DNA from: Adiantum capillus-veneris | Lineage: Eukaryota > Streptophyta > Polypodiopsida > Polypodiales > Pteridaceae | Reading direction: 5' to 3' | Assembly: GCA_014529385.2 (NCBI GenBank) | Contig: CM043942.1 | Span: forward strand, 64,391,184-64,451,183 | Length of the DNA: 60,000 bases | Shown: positions 24,807 to 37,048 of the stretch, piece after piece | Numbering within the stretch: position 1 is the first letter of the stretch | How the letters are laid out: each line of letters opens with the position of its first letter | Made by a program: the position numbers and the translations under genes | The notes under the pieces: model-generated | The model's input: the letters and a program-made list of their open reading frames with translations, nothing else | Told to the model about the DNA's origin: nothing | Databases searched by the model: none

Positions 24807-26136
24807 TCGGCGGGCTGTAGTTAATCATCTGCATGGGTGGGCACGTTTTGGTGGTAGGGAGGCAGGGAGATCAATGAACGTTGGATGGTTAAGAGAAAAA
24901 CTATGTGAAAGTAATTAGTTGGAGGCTTGACGGAGAGGACGACTGAGAGTAATAGTGCCGGCAGTCCACTGCATGGGTGGTTGGTCCAGCGGCCGCAGTG
25001 AGAGAAATTAACAAGTACTGTGTGTGGTTTCCAATAGGCCAAAGAGAGAGAAAAAAACGCCTAGATTTCTACAGTCATGGTGGGTGGCACACAGATAAAA
25101 CTGCAGGTCAGCCGCCTCTTTTTTTTGTCTTTGAAGATCTGCATGGCGGCTGCTGAGGGGTGCTGAGGTTGGTTGATGGCGCAGTGTGTGTATAGTCGTG
25201 AAAATGAGGGGCAAAGATGTCAAGCGGGTTTGGTGGGAACTAATCATGCCGACCCTCAACCGTTGATATTAGTTGTAGTGGCGCTGACAGTGTTGTAACG
25301 ACAGCATGAGCGGGTATTGATGACAAGCAATTGTGGAGAATGATAGGTTAAAGGGATGTTCAGGAAATTTGGGCTGCCCATGGTATTGATCGAAGGTGTT
25401 CTCTGCTAGATTTGCTTGCTACCAGCTTACTACACTAGCCATTGCTACATGTGAAGAGAAAATAAGCGAGAGAGAATGGGAAGGCATCACGCAACACGAA
25501 TCGATCAAGGCATCCCTATGGAATTGTTATAGCCAAGGAAGGTAATGTGAGACAAGGTGGATTCAAGTGTAGCTCTACACATAGCCGAGAAAGGTGCATA
25601 AAAAACATAAATTAATGTGCATCTTCTTCTTTTCATTTTGCCTCTAAACATTTGTACCTATAACTCTCTCCCTTCTTCTTCATCCACTCCTTGATCAAGC
25701 TCGAGCATAGCGCAAAGGTTCACTTGGGATTATTATTACTCTTCCTCTTCATCTAATCTCTTTCAGGTTCGACTTTTCTACGATCTTAAAACTCCTCCTC
25801 GTTATCCTATAATGTGAATTGTAGCCGAGTCTTCTTGAACAAGATTCTGCTCTTTGTAATGGCCTATCTAATGCTATGTAATGCTCCCCTTGTTCGTAAT
25901 TGACTATCCCCACATGATTTAGTTTAATCCAATTTATTATTATGTTTAATTAACACAATATTTACACTAACAATTGCTATATTATAACAATAGATAAAGA
26001 ACTCTCTTTAAATCTAGAAATCACTAATTATGAATACAATCAACACTAGTTGAAGCAATTAACGGAATCTACCAAAGAAAAGAAAAATTCTTAGCTGCTA
26101 TTTGTCAAATTCTTTAGTCTCGGAGCATAGCACCTC
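20783..26136 (-). other. element E interior, non-coding
   Basis: No retroviral-type domain in any frame. At 21200-21372 four copies of CCTAAATC(G/A)(G/A)C(G/A)AATCTG occur at irregular spacing. (GA)n tracts lie at 23873-23922 and about 24760-24804. The part from about 23.4 to 25.3 kb is GC-richer and carries several minus-strand ORFs of 70-140 codons with no recognisable motif. The part at 22.0-23.0 kb is AT-rich. Confidence 0.65.
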
Positions 26137-26148
26137 GCTCTGATACCA
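26137..26148 (-). promoter_or_regulatory. element E, primer-binding site (tRNA-iMet)
   Basis: Minus strand reads TGGTATCAGAGC one base inside the LTR, a perfect 12-nt complement to the 3' end of plant initiator tRNA-Met. Confidence 0.93.
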
Positions 26149-26149
26149 C

Positions 26150-26635
26150 TGCTACAAATGGAAGACGTAGCATCCCTGCAAAATACCTCAAATAGCATGA
26201 TAGAAACAACAAAGCACCGCAAAATATGCATACCTGGCAAAGTCTGTGATTATATAATCAGATCGTACACGAACAGAGAGAAAGAGAGCGAGATAGAGCA
26301 AGAGAGCACATGCAGGCACACCTCCTAGAGTGGAATGCTACGCTAGCACGTTGAGAGAGGAGAGAGGAGAGGAGAGAAGAGTGCAGACACTAGGTTCAAT
26401 CTCCCCCCGTGCAAGAGTGAGCATTTCCCTCTTGCACGTATTTATTTATAGATTTCTTGAATACCCAAAAATGAGTACAAACTGGCCGGTCGGTCATAAA
26501 TGGACAAAGCTCATAAAGAGCACTTGAATAATCAAATATACTTAAAATATAATATCCTTTTGCATAATCCATTATCTGCTAATACTTTTGACACCTGTGA
26601 GCTGCAATAAATGGATAAAGATCAATTCCATAACA
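26150..26635 (-). repeat. element E, 5' LTR
   Basis: Matches 20281-20769 from TGCTACAAA to ATAACA with small gaps; followed by the ACAAC target duplication. Confidence 0.9.
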
Positions 26636-26640
26636 ACAAC

Positions 26641-27685
26641 CTCATAGGGTGTTTGTTAAAGACTTGGAAGCCTGGCTCTTTCCATACTAGCTTAGGTGGA
26701 AGTATCCCAACTACAACAACTTGTTGATGGCATGCTGACATGTTAGTATGGGCAATAGAATTCACATTGCATTTCCTTACAAAATCTGTTGGTAAAAGAT
26801 GTGCCTTGCAATTCCTTGGTTGATATCTATGCCAATGAAATATGTCTTATAGAAGGGCCTAGATGTGATTTCTTTGTTGAAACAAAATTGAGTAGTGTGT
26901 ATGCAAAGCTTAGGCATCACTCTAGATATGAAAAAACTTTTAGAATATTATTCTTAGTCAATAACTAGTGAGCTCTCCAATCACATTTACTTACATTTTA
27001 TCTTGCACCAAAACGCTAGCATATTCAAGGAATGTGGAACTAAAAGAATTGGCATTGATATTCATTTGTTCATAGAAATTGTTGTGCTTCGAAACTACTT
27101 TCTCGATATGTGTGCAAAATGGGGTGTAGTTTAGAAAGCACAAAAAGTGCATAATGAACTTCTTGTCAATTTAGGAAAATGTCTGACCCCTCATAGCATA
27201 AATTCACTTCCATTGCTCGTGCATAACTTCATTTCCTATACTGCATATGTCAAGCTAATCAGAATCTTCAAGCTCGACTAAACCATACATAGCATTATAT
27301 GTAGAGAACCATTCTCAATGGGGAGCAACATGGAAAGTGGCACCTAAATCTATATTCAAACTCTACACATAACGCTCATCTAGAGCCAATAGCTCATTAC
27401 GACTCAAATCAACAACGAAAATCAAGACATATAACAATTGTGATACTCGAGGGACAAACTCAAGAGGTGGAGACGCAATTACATTGAGCTTAAGCATCAA
27501 CCTCCTCCCATTGATGAGTAGATTAAACAAATTGTGTCCATAGCATGAGTATCAAGCTTCTCCCATTGATCATTATTGTGTGCATACTCTCTATGCTCTT
27601 TTAATGGCGTTGCAAGGCCCTTATTTACCAAGACATGAAGCATATGTTGCTTTCATAACCTTACATAGCTCTTTGTTATGCCATC
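26641..27685. other. R-related flank of E, otherwise anonymous
   Basis: The segment near 27100-27160 (CTTTCTCGATATGTGTG, then TGGGGTGTAGTTTAGAAAGC) matches 19914-19965 on the far side of element E. This suggests E inserted into, or near, R-type DNA. From about 27200 to 27685 nothing is recognised. Confidence 0.5.
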
Positions 27686-28084
27686 ATGGTGTTTGACAAG
27701 AAGGTAGTGAAAGTTGTACCAAACCAAAGAGTAGAAGGAGTCTACGAGTATGTGAATGGCACGGCCAAAACATATTCCAGGTGCCTAGCACCCTACACAT
27801 TTGAACTAAGCACGAAAAAGATTTTGTATTTGTTCTCTTATGAATCGGGTGAAGGGAGTCACATAATGTATGTTGAAAAATATGGATGGGAGTATGCGCC
27901 TATAGAAAAAGCGGAAGTAGAAAGAACGATAAGTGCAAGAGTAATTCCAAAATATCCGATAGCACCTCAAGGTCCAAAGCCTACCCCTAGTAAATCCACA
28001 AATTCTTTTGAAGAAATGGAAGATATTGTAAGGTTTCCATCTAGTCAAGCTACAAGTGTTAAAATGTCAAATTTTCCTTCATAA
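27686..28084 (+). CDS. hypothetical ORF at the 5' side of gypsy element F
   Basis: Open for 132 codons from ATG. The product is Lys/Glu-rich with YVNGTAKTYSRCLAPYTFEL and a Pro-rich end (PKYPIAPQGPKPTPSKS). No family is recognised. It lies about 400 bp upstream of gag-like text of the Ty3/gypsy element F on the same strand, so it may be the amino part of F's gag or an extra ORF carried by F. It is the only uninterrupted stretch near F, which is otherwise full of stops. Confidence 0.35.
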   Translation: MVFDKKVVKVVPNQRVEGVYEYVNGTAKTYSRCLAPYTFELSTKKILYLFSYESGEGSHIMYVEKYGWEYAPIEKAEVERTISARVIPKYPIAPQGPKPTPSKSTNSFEEMEDIVRFPSSQATSVKMSNFPS

Positions 28085-28199
28085 TTTAACCCAATTTTGA
28101 AATCATTGCAATCATGGTAGCATCCAAGAGAAACAAATGATATAGGACTTCTATAGAGGGGGAATTCTCGGTCACAGCAGGACCATACATAGCCCTCAT

Positions 28200-30430
28200 A
28201 ATGTTACTAATGTCAACCTATTTGTATTCTTATCCAACGAGAGCAAAGGACCGACATTGATACCGACCTCAACAGAATTCTCGTAAAAGTAAAAATTAAA
28301 ACGGAAAGAAGATTCGTAGAGGGAATACCTGTTGAAAGGACCTCCAAAGGATATGGATTAGGCAAAGGATTTGGTGCTAGACCCAGATACGAATGAGGAT
28401 CGACAGTGAGAGAAAGACGAGGAGAGTCTACAGTGAGACTTGTAGACAGCAGATGTGCTAGACCTTCTCAAGTCCAAAAAATGGGTTAACAAGAAATATT
28501 TGAGGAAAAAGACCCTAGAGATCACCTAGCGGCATTCGTAAAATTAATCTGGTCAGAAGAAGTTAGAGACTTTTATACTCAATTTATCGAGGATTTCGGC
28601 TCACCTTAGAAGAAGACTGTGACAGCCACATGGTTTGATTCTGTTGAAATAAGGGATTTTGAGACTATCCAAAAGGTATCTGACAAATTTGTGGAGGATT
28701 CTCTCAAAGAGAGATAGTTCACAATACGTTCTCTCAAATCCATAAGTTCAAGCAAAAAAAGCAAGAATTGGTTAGAAAAGCGACTTTAAGACTGAAAAGG
28801 CTACGTAAAACTCTTCCCTATAGAAGAGTTACCCACTCATGTTCAAATTCATCCAAGGATTGAGAAATGCGGACTGTTAGAAGGATTTGCATATGAAGAA
28901 GAGCTCAAATCTAAATGAGTTGACCAAGGAAGCTCTATACCTAGTAGACAATTGTGAGTCTACAAGAAAGGAGACTACAAGGACTTAGATGATGATGATT
29001 CATCTTAGCGTAGTGGACCAAATCCCACAAAGTTGGAACAGAAGATAAAAGAAGTTGTAAATCAAGAGAGAATTATTGAGGAAGCACTGAAAAGGATAAG
29101 CCCATTTGCAAAGCCACATGGTACGCAATGTAAGTGGTGTTCCATCGACCAAAAATGAGCAAATCATGCTATGGAAGAGTGTTACTACAACAAGGGATAT
29201 GTGAGAGAGTGAAAGTATGCCCCACCAGCCTAAGTACCACTTCCTCAGGTACCACCAATGCCTAGGTATACAATAGGGACTTTACTAGGACAAGTAGGGA
29301 TTGAACGGACACAACTAGTTTTGAGGCAACAACCAACTCTTCCAGGAGTGATACAAGTGGGCATTAGGTACACACCCACTTCCTCAGGTACCACCAATTC
29401 TTAGGTATACAATAGGGACTTTACTAGGACAAGTAGGGATTGAACGGACACAACTAGTTTTGGGGCAACAACCAAATCTTCCAGGAGTGATACAAGTGGG
29501 CATTAGGTACACACCCACTATAGAGGAATCGGAGGAATAAGACTTAGTGCATGTGAAAGTGTATTACAAAGAGACGAGTGGATACATGGCTAATTCAGCA
29601 TACTATCCACCCAAAGAGTCGAAAGCATCGGAACCTTGGATCATGATCGGAAATCTTGGGCCACCAACAACAACAGCTCATCTTCCTTGTCAACGAGTAT
29701 AAGGATGTGTTTGCATGATCATATAAAGACCTCAAGGGAGTAGATCCATCAATAAGTCAACATTCAATCCCCTTTAAATCCGATGCAAAGCCCAACAACC
29801 AACGTCCCTATACCTATAATGATACGTTTGCTAAACAAATCAAAGAGGAGATTGACAAGCTTAAGGAGGCAGAGTTCATTTAGAAGATTGAACACACTGA
29901 CTAGGTATTACTCATTGTAGTTGTCCCCAAGAAAAATGAAAAGCTACATGTGTGTGTAAATCTAAAAAAGATGAATACTGTGATGATCAGAGATAAACTA
30001 TCCCTTGCCAATTACAGAGCATGTGCTTTTGAGAGAGTGGTTGGAAAATGAGCCTACTCATTCCTAGACAAATTTTTAGGGTATAACCAACTGATAATTG
30101 TGCTAGAAGATCAACACAAGACGGCATTTGCCATGTAATGGAGAATATATGTGTATAGAGTGATGCCTTTTAGCTTAACCAATGCCCCAACCACATTTTA
30201 AAGGTTAATGAGGTTTTTATATGACCATGAAAACACAACCTTATACTTGTTGATGATGCAGAGTAGACCTCAAGGGCCCCAAAGGTTGATGATGCAAAAT
30301 GAAGAAGCTCCAGAAGGGGTAGATGATGACATCCCTGATGCATATATTTTTAACAATGAAATGATACCAAAATGGTCACAGGAAATAGTCAATTTACTAT
30401 CCTATGGCGGTCAGCTCAATAGAATGGGGT
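28200..30430 (+). mobile_element. element F: decayed Ty3/gypsy retrotransposon
   Basis: Plus-strand remnant in the order gag, nucleocapsid, RT. Gag text near 28480-28720 reads DPRDHLAAFVKLIWSEEV and later TVTATWFDSV. A CCHC-like finger (CKWC...HAMEEC) lies near 29130-29190 with a TGA inside. RT begins with EYKDVFA and DLKGVDPSISQHSIPF near 29697-29770, then VVVPKKNEKLHVCVNL, AYSFLDKFLGYNQ and PFSLTNAPTTF, ending near 30225. At least eight in-frame stops are visible. The same order of words is found in element D, so D and F are one family. RNase H and integrase are missing. Confidence 0.8.
29241..29518. repeat. 139-bp tandem duplication inside F
   Basis: Two units, 29241-29379 and 29380-29518, each starting TTCCTCAGGTACCACCAAT and ending ACACCCAC. 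They differ at only a few positions, so the duplication is later than most of the decay of F. Confidence 0.93.
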
Positions 30431-33400
30431 AGGGGTTCAAAATATGAACGATTCAACAATCAAGGTATTTCCAATTACTTGGAAAAAATTTGTATCATTT
30501 AAGCTCAAAAAAACATTTTACAATTATGCATAAGCCTTCCAGAAGAGTACGGATGCTAATCCAAGAAGGGGGATGAGGGGGAGGCCAATATGAGGGTGGA
30601 TGCAAAGGAGGGGAAAGGGGTAGATGATGCCAAGAAAGGGAAAGGGGCACATGTCAGGAAGGGGAAAGAAGTAGAAAGGGAAAATGTATGAAATGTGAAT
30701 AACAAGAATGAGGTCGAGAATGCAAGAGAGGAAGTGGCAATAGAGGATTCCAAGGAAGACATGGTAGGAGAGGTATGAAAGTGGACAACACTCACGGTCG
30801 TGTGGATCCAGCTACTAGTGATGTTGTACAAAATCCAATAGATGATTCTACTAATTTAGCTACCCTATCGAAGCTTTTTTTGTGTGCAAAGAAAGAAGCA
30901 CAATCGCACTCGTGGTGGCCAACTGTCTTGTGCATGAAGACCATATCCCTTCTTACATGCTTATCTGTTTTGAACAATGTGCTTTTCAATTCAATGAATC
31001 AATTCATCTTTTGGTCTTTCTCTTTAATCTCTTGTTCTCTTTATGTTCATGTGTTGTGTTCAGCTTGTAGTTGTGCTCCAATGTTACTATTCATTTCCAA
31101 ACTGAGTACTTCACACTACACTACCAATTTGGTCCTACTTAGTACTAAATTGGCTCTATTGAGTACCAAATTTGGTACTTTCTAGTCACATACTAGTTCT
31201 CTTTTTTGAGATGATAATTGCACTATCCGTTGTCACTCTTTATTTCCTCCACTCATTTGGACTATTGGTATTGTAGTAAAATCTTGGTGGCTAGATGAGC
31301 CATCTACAAACATGGTGCTTGAAGCTTATATGTCTCTACTAAACCCGGGTGACTAATTGTCTTTTATCTTAATGGGATGTTATTGACAAGCTATAACAAG
31401 CTTCCAAAAGGCCTTTGGGTTTTGGACAAGAAGCTCCAACCACGGATCATCAATGTGTATAGATCACTAATTTGTCTTGTAAGACCAGATGTTAGTGAGC
31501 TCATAAGAACTCTTAAAAATGAATCCAAGATAATTGTATGTTCTTGCTATAAAAGGAGAAAATTGAGCTTGAAGCTTAAAGAATAATTCTACAAAGAACT
31601 AGGTTCTCCTAAATGAAGTAATGGCCCCTATTTATAATTTTTGGTTTCGATATCGTTGGCCGTTGTCTGTGTTTCACAATAGCCTCTTCCAAAAGCTTCA
31701 TAGTTCTATTGTTGTTGCTACTTCATGAATTTACTGCTTCATTAGAGTCAGTTACCACCATCTACATCCATCGCACAACTCTTTCACATTGTGAGTAGTG
31801 TTTGCTATTTTGATTACTAAGTTGGAGGACCCAACTCAAGAATCAACTCTAAACCTTTAAAAGTCTTAACTTCAAGGCTATTTTACAAATTTTTGATCGC
31901 TTGAGAAGGTACTTGAAAGCTTGTCTTACATGTTTGCACATTGTGGACAAGCTAATGATCATAAACAAGGTTTGGTCTTTATGGGAACTTGCTAATATTG
32001 TCCCTTTGAGTTCTTGCAAGTATTCCAAAAGTATATTTCTGCTAATGAATTGAATCTCAACTAGTGCAAGGTTCTAAGGAATAGGAAGCTGGAGAGAGTC
32101 ACCATTACCCTCAGGAACAAAACTTTGGATCCATCAATAACCAAAGAGGACACACGATAATTTAGCGTCCAATCTGAAAACAACATTCTGATGCTAAGAC
32201 CATTTCAAGTATACTTAGTTCACTCTATAATAGCAAAAATATTACATATTAAATGGTTCTTGATTTTTTGTTTCCATTTTTCATTACAGGTTGATAAGGA
32301 ATTATCTTTTGAAATCCTTGATTGGGTTTTTAGTCAGACCCAAATTCCTTCTATCATCAGTGTGAACAAAGAAAAGGAGGTATGCTTTCAATGGAAGGAT
32401 TTGGTGATATATAGTCAAATGTGGCACATGGTAGGTGAATATGCATGATATATGTGGAAGTTGGTCAGTAATAAAGGATACACTTTTATTTTTTAGCGAA
32501 GGACACGCATGTGGAGATGCAAAATTGTGTAGATGAGTATGCATATTTGTAGCCCAAGGAAGATGTTATGTCTGACAAGAAATTTCACAAGGGATGAGGC
32601 CATGCATACTGTTGATTGAACTTTCAATGGGCCCAAGGTCACATTGGAAACAAGTATATGGTGGAGTATGAGCTATGGAAACCTGAGATGAATCTTGATG
32701 GAAAACAAGAGGAGAATGATGGCAATGCATATAATTGTGCACACAGGGATGTAATTAATGTTAGTGTAAACTCTTATATGAATAAAGAGTGAATCTTCTT
32801 GTGAGAATGTTGAAGTTGATTTTTCTACCTTTGAGGATGATAAAGAGCTGAATATTATGCAGTGTCTTGAGGTAGATGAAGACTATAAGTCTCCTTGTGA
32901 TATGTTTGATGATGATGCTATGAGAGGTGAATCCACGTAAGCACATCTTGTGGTCGAATCACATATTGGGAATTCTTGTTTGGAGGATTGTCATGTTGAG
33001 AAAGTTAAGTTTGACAATGACAACTATGTCCTTACTCATGGTTTGCTTGATTAGATATATGGCTGCTACTTATTGTAATGATGGTTTCACTACACGTGGA
33101 TCTATGGAATCTCATGTTGAGTTTGATTTTGAAAGACTCTCAGTGTGATGTGGAGCCTATTTCTATGCATGATGCTCTGGTATGTGATTATGTTCATCTA
33201 GCGATACCTTTTTTGTTGAGCCACTTGCTGATGCATGATCCCTAATGAAAAAGAGATCAATCATGAGAACTTTACGCAATTATAGAAAGATAATATGTCC
33301 CTCAAAAACCCTCATGAACTGGCTTATTATCTATCCATATATGGTGAGTGATATATTCAAGCAAAGGTAGAAGGCATGTTTGATGCTATGCTTGAAATCT

Positions 33401-34878
33401 ATGGCATGTTTTGGATGAAAATGAAAGAGAAAATGTACAATGGAAAAATGAGAGAGAGTAGGGTGATGTTTCTCTGTGATGTTGAGAGTTTTGATGCTCT
33501 TTCAAGATAGGATAGTCTTAATATTGATGGATTTCCAAGATGAAGATTTTGGAGTGATAGAGATGCAATTCCATGCCTATGATTGCGGAAATATGCATGT
33601 GGTTTGTGTCCTAACATCATGGTCTTTTCCATCAAGAGGAAAGTATCTCATTTTTTGTATGGCATCTGTATAATGATTAGATGCTATGTTCATATGGATG
33701 ATAAGAGAATTTACACTCTTTTTAGCCATCTTTTGGCTAATGGATATGTGTATGAATGTATGTCAAGAAGTATCTACAAGGGGCTACAAGATGGATATAG
33801 GTATGAATGTATGTGAGGATAGTATCTACAAGAGGCTACAAGATGGATTTAAAACACTTAAAGGTGCTCCATTCTTGTTGGGGGGGCAATATGTGACATT
33901 GATAAACAACTTTTTTCATGTACATAGTAGTGGATGCATGCATGCACATGGGTACATAGAAATGTACATATGTACATTTGAAGGTCTTTTTGGCTTGGTT
34001 TTGATTTTGAATGTGGCAGTTTATCTACACATTGTACATAATTGTCCTTGTGTGTTGACAAACGCGCATATCTATATATGTCAATAGGGTGTTGGAACCT
34101 TGAATGCAATGCCAAGTGAGTTTTTTTAATTCTTAAATATACTCCCAAGTTGTGTAGAACGTTTTTAATGCAAGTGGAAGGTATGGATATGGTTATCCCA
34201 CCTTAAACGTTTGACGCATGCGATAACAATCTATTTACGAATGTAGCGATGCTTGACCTACCTTGAAAGTGGTCAAAAATGTAATTTTGATGTGTGCCCA
34301 TGAAATTTGAGTATCAAGGGACATGCCTATCAAATTTGGTGAAATTTGAATCCGTCAAAGGTCAAAACTTGTCAAAATTAGCCATAAAATGGTCATTTTT
34401 AATGCTTTTAAGCTGTGAAATGGCTCTATTTTGCCACATCACTCATAGTGGGCGTGATTCCCAAGCTAGGGACCTGCTTATAGATCTGTATTTGAGAGAA
34501 AAAACACTGTTGTGTGTGGGGAAGAAGTAGGGTTTGTGCAAGTAGTCAACTTGTTTTCTATCTATTTTTATGCTTGTGAATGAGTGATTGAGAGCTTTTT
34601 CTCTTCAATTTTGCACTTGCGAGAGTCTATGGGAGGAATGAAGTCTCCAAGGTGATATGTGTGTGACAAATTGAAGGAAGAAGGTGTAATTTTCTGCAAG
34701 ATAATCTGATCTTGTATATGTGTCATTGTTGGGGTTGAGGCTACACCAAAGAGCCTAACCGAGTGGAGTTTGGTAAAACATTGTTGGTTGTGCACCCAAG
34801 TGAATCCTTTTTTGGTGAAGCTTTCGTATCCTTGAGGAGAAAGTGGTGGTGTGGTTGAAGCACAAAACTTAAACTTTT
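30431..34878. other. AT-rich non-coding stretch
   Basis: About 4.4 kb without a recognisable gene. A purine-rich segment lies at 30560-30780. A tandem pair of about 54 bp lies at 33747-33855 (TATGAATGTATGT...GTATCTACAAG...GCTACAAGATGGAT twice). Short ORFs of 60-135 codons carry no known domain. Confidence 0.55.
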
Positions 34879-35208
34879 GTGGAGGTATTCAAGTCAAGAG
34901 GAATCAAATTTGAAGGGATAGAATCTAGCAGGCCAGTGTTTACAAGGAAGGAAGATGTAAAGGATTGGTTAGATAACTTTGAATTCCATACCATTGGCAT
35001 GCACATTTTCAATGTGAGTCCAAGTTTCATGTATTTCCTCTTACACTCAAACAAGCTTGTTGAGAAGTTGAGAGCCTACGCCAACACTCTTGGCTATGGA
35101 ATGCAAATCCAACCAAGAGCCATGTTTCAATGCTTAAGCTTGCCATCTTCTCCATCTTCATTACTATGCTATTATGCTATGCTAAGCAAGAAGAGTAGTG
35201 ATAAGTGA
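34879..35208 (+). CDS. hypothetical ORF, 109 codons
   Basis: Open from ATG with protein-like composition: VFKSRGIKFEGIESSRPVF, then FTRKEDVKDWLDNFEFHT and KLVEKLRAYANTLGYGMQ. No family recognised; no transmembrane or signal segment is clear. It could be a gene fragment or a chance ORF. Confidence 0.25.
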   Translation: MEVFKSRGIKFEGIESSRPVFTRKEDVKDWLDNFEFHTIGMHIFNVSPSFMYFLLHSNKLVEKLRAYANTLGYGMQIQPRAMFQCLSLPSSPSSLLCYYAMLSKKSSDK

Positions 35209-36045
35209 AGAACTATTTCTTTCTTCTATGAATGTTTCTTCTTCGTCTTCCCTACCCTCATTCTCCACCTTTGAAGGTGTTTGAGGCCTTGGGACTGAGG
35301 CCGGGGATGGTTAATGCTTTTACAAAGTTTATGTTATGCTCGTGACGCATGAAGCTTTCCATCTTCATAGCATCACCAAGGTCACAAGGAACACAAAGAT
35401 TTTATTTTACCAAGTCTATCTTTATGGAAGAATCTATAATACAAAAGCCTATTGGAGGGGGGACCAGCTCCACATAAATCCGATCCTCAACTGTTCTCAA
35501 GTCGTGTAACTCTCTCTCTCTCTCTTACAAAAGTATTGCTCATGCCAAGTTAATTAAGTATAATGGTTATGTTGCTACCTCTAATTAAGTTCACCCTCTA
35601 TGTTCTCAAAGTAATCTCACAAAAATGCTCTCTTTAATTCTTCTAATTCCGTTATTCTCAAAGTTGATAGGCCATTTCCATTACATTCACATGGAGAGGG
35701 GCTATTAGAAACAAGCCATGTAATAATCCTAGTGTGGGAGCTACCTCTACCTCTATGCTTCACATGACATCATTCACCATCTCATTCAAGTATGATTTTA
35801 TTGATAATTATGTTGTTCATCTTGTATACAACATCATGTATAATCCCATTTCAATCAATAAAAATTTATCTCACTTTTATGCATCAATCTCCTATTATTT
35901 GTCTTGATTGTCTTGTTAATAATCATGTCATGAATAAGTAGTCCTTAGATCCTTATACAGTTTCTTCATTAGTTAGATTCATTCTCAATTTCCATCATTC
36001 CAAGCATTATGAGTTTTCAATGCCCAACCGTTATAAATGGTAGTT
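35209..36045. other. AT-rich non-coding stretch
   Basis: No gene seen; possibly the eroded downstream part of the copia fragment that follows on the minus strand. Confidence 0.45.
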
Positions 36046-36215
36046 ACAAAAAGAGACAAGAAAAAGTCTCATCAAAATCAATGCCATTCTCTTTAGTATA
36101 ATATTTTGCCACAAGTCTATGCTTACAATATTCAACACTACCGTTAGGTTTACATTTCAACTTGCAAACCCACTTTGTACGAATATCCCTTTTGCTAAGA
36201 GACTTCACACAAAGA
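36046..36215 (-). pseudogene. Ty1/copia RT fragment
   Basis: Minus strand reads KWVCKLKCKPNGSVEY, then CKHRLVAKYYTKENGIDF and DETF, the amino-terminal block of copia reverse transcriptase (normally WVYKxK...GxxERYKARLVAKG...Q..GIDYxETF). About 50 codons are open. Nothing else of the element is recognisable on either side. Confidence 0.8.
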
Positions 36216-36240
36216 GTTCATCTAAATACCTAAAAGAAAG

Positions 36241-36560
36241 CCTCCCCCTCATTTGCATACATAATGAGCACGAGGCTCGAACTTAAGAGCCTCCATGATT
36301 GCTAATAGGTACAAATTTTGCAAGCATCCATGCTTTTCCCTCAAGCATGGAGGCTCCATGCCTCCCCCTCATTTACATACATAATGACCATGAACAAGCA
36401 TGGAGATTCGAACTTAAGTTCGAGCGTCCATGCTTGCTTATAGGTACAAATCCCACAAGCCTCCATGCTTCCCCCTCATTTACGCACATAATGAGCATGA
36501 ACAAGCATGGAGGCTCGAACTTAAGTTCGAGCCTCCATGCTTGCTAATAGGTACCAATCC
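36241..36560. repeat. three tandem units of about 95-120 bp with internal palindromes
   Basis: Units begin near 36241, 36361 and 36468 with C(C/T)TCCCCCTCATTT(A/G)C and end near (G/A)GGTAC(A/C)AAT. Unit 3 holds a perfect 42-bp palindrome at 36502-36543 (left arm CAAGCATGGAGG then CTCGAACTT, right arm its exact complement). Unit 2 holds the same palindrome with three mismatched pairs (36395-36436). Unit 1 has an interrupted version. Confidence 0.92.
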
Positions 36561-37048
36561 TACGCTTGCTTGGTTTGAGTTAAGGTATTATAAGCTTGGC
36601 AACCACCCTCATGGGTTAGTGCTAGCTCAAAACATCTTAGAAAATGGTAGAGATCTTCTCAATTTTTCTATGTGGAGGTGCTCTTCTCTATAAGCTTCCT
36701 TCCCAACCCTTAGTAGCTGACACATCAAAAGGGCATTGTGTTGGTAGGGGAAGTCACCTTATAGTTATAGAAAGAATGTTCTCCTAATGATGGTGTACAT
36801 CATGAGTCACATTTAGCGCCTCTTAGCACAACCCACTGGTGAGATGGTGTGCATCGTGACTCACGCTAACACCTCTTTCAAACCATAATCTAAGTAGGAT
36901 ACGAGAGCAAAGTTTGGTAGAGAAGGGACCTTGCTTTCAATGGTGCACTCATCGTACCTGCACTTGCAGCTCCACCATTGCCATCACCATTCGCATGTGT
37001 GTAAGAGACCCAATACCTATTTTCGGTGCCACTAAGGTTTTATTGTCA
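36561..37048. other. no recognisable gene
   Basis: Contains a short imperfect repeat (GATGGTGT...CATC(A/G)TGA(G/C)TCAC at about 36788 and 36845). No coding text. Confidence 0.5.

Larger units (their letters stand above)
20281..26635 (-). mobile_element. element E: LTR retrotransposon without coding capacity (LARD-like)
   Basis: Complete LTR element of 6.36 kb bounded by ACAAC on both sides (20276-20280 and 26636-26640). LTRs of 489 and 486 bp differ at roughly 32 positions (about 6-7%). A perfect PBS TGGTATCAGAGC lies just inside the right LTR on the minus strand, giving the orientation. The 5.4-kb interior has no recognisable gag, protease, integrase or RT in any frame, only short unrelated ORFs, a (GA)n tract and a short repeat. 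It must have moved using proteins of another element. LARDs of this form are known in plants; this family is not one I recognise. Confidence 0.85.

Noticed and set aside
30556-30831. Ser/Phe/Leu-rich minus-strand ORF resembling a membrane protein
   Set aside because: It is the antisense of a purine-rich stretch; no domain and strong composition bias.
36299-36693. Two ORFs with repeated HEQAWRxELKFExPCLL
   Set aside because: They are translations of the palindromic tandem repeat; the protein repeat follows the DNA repeat in more than one frame.
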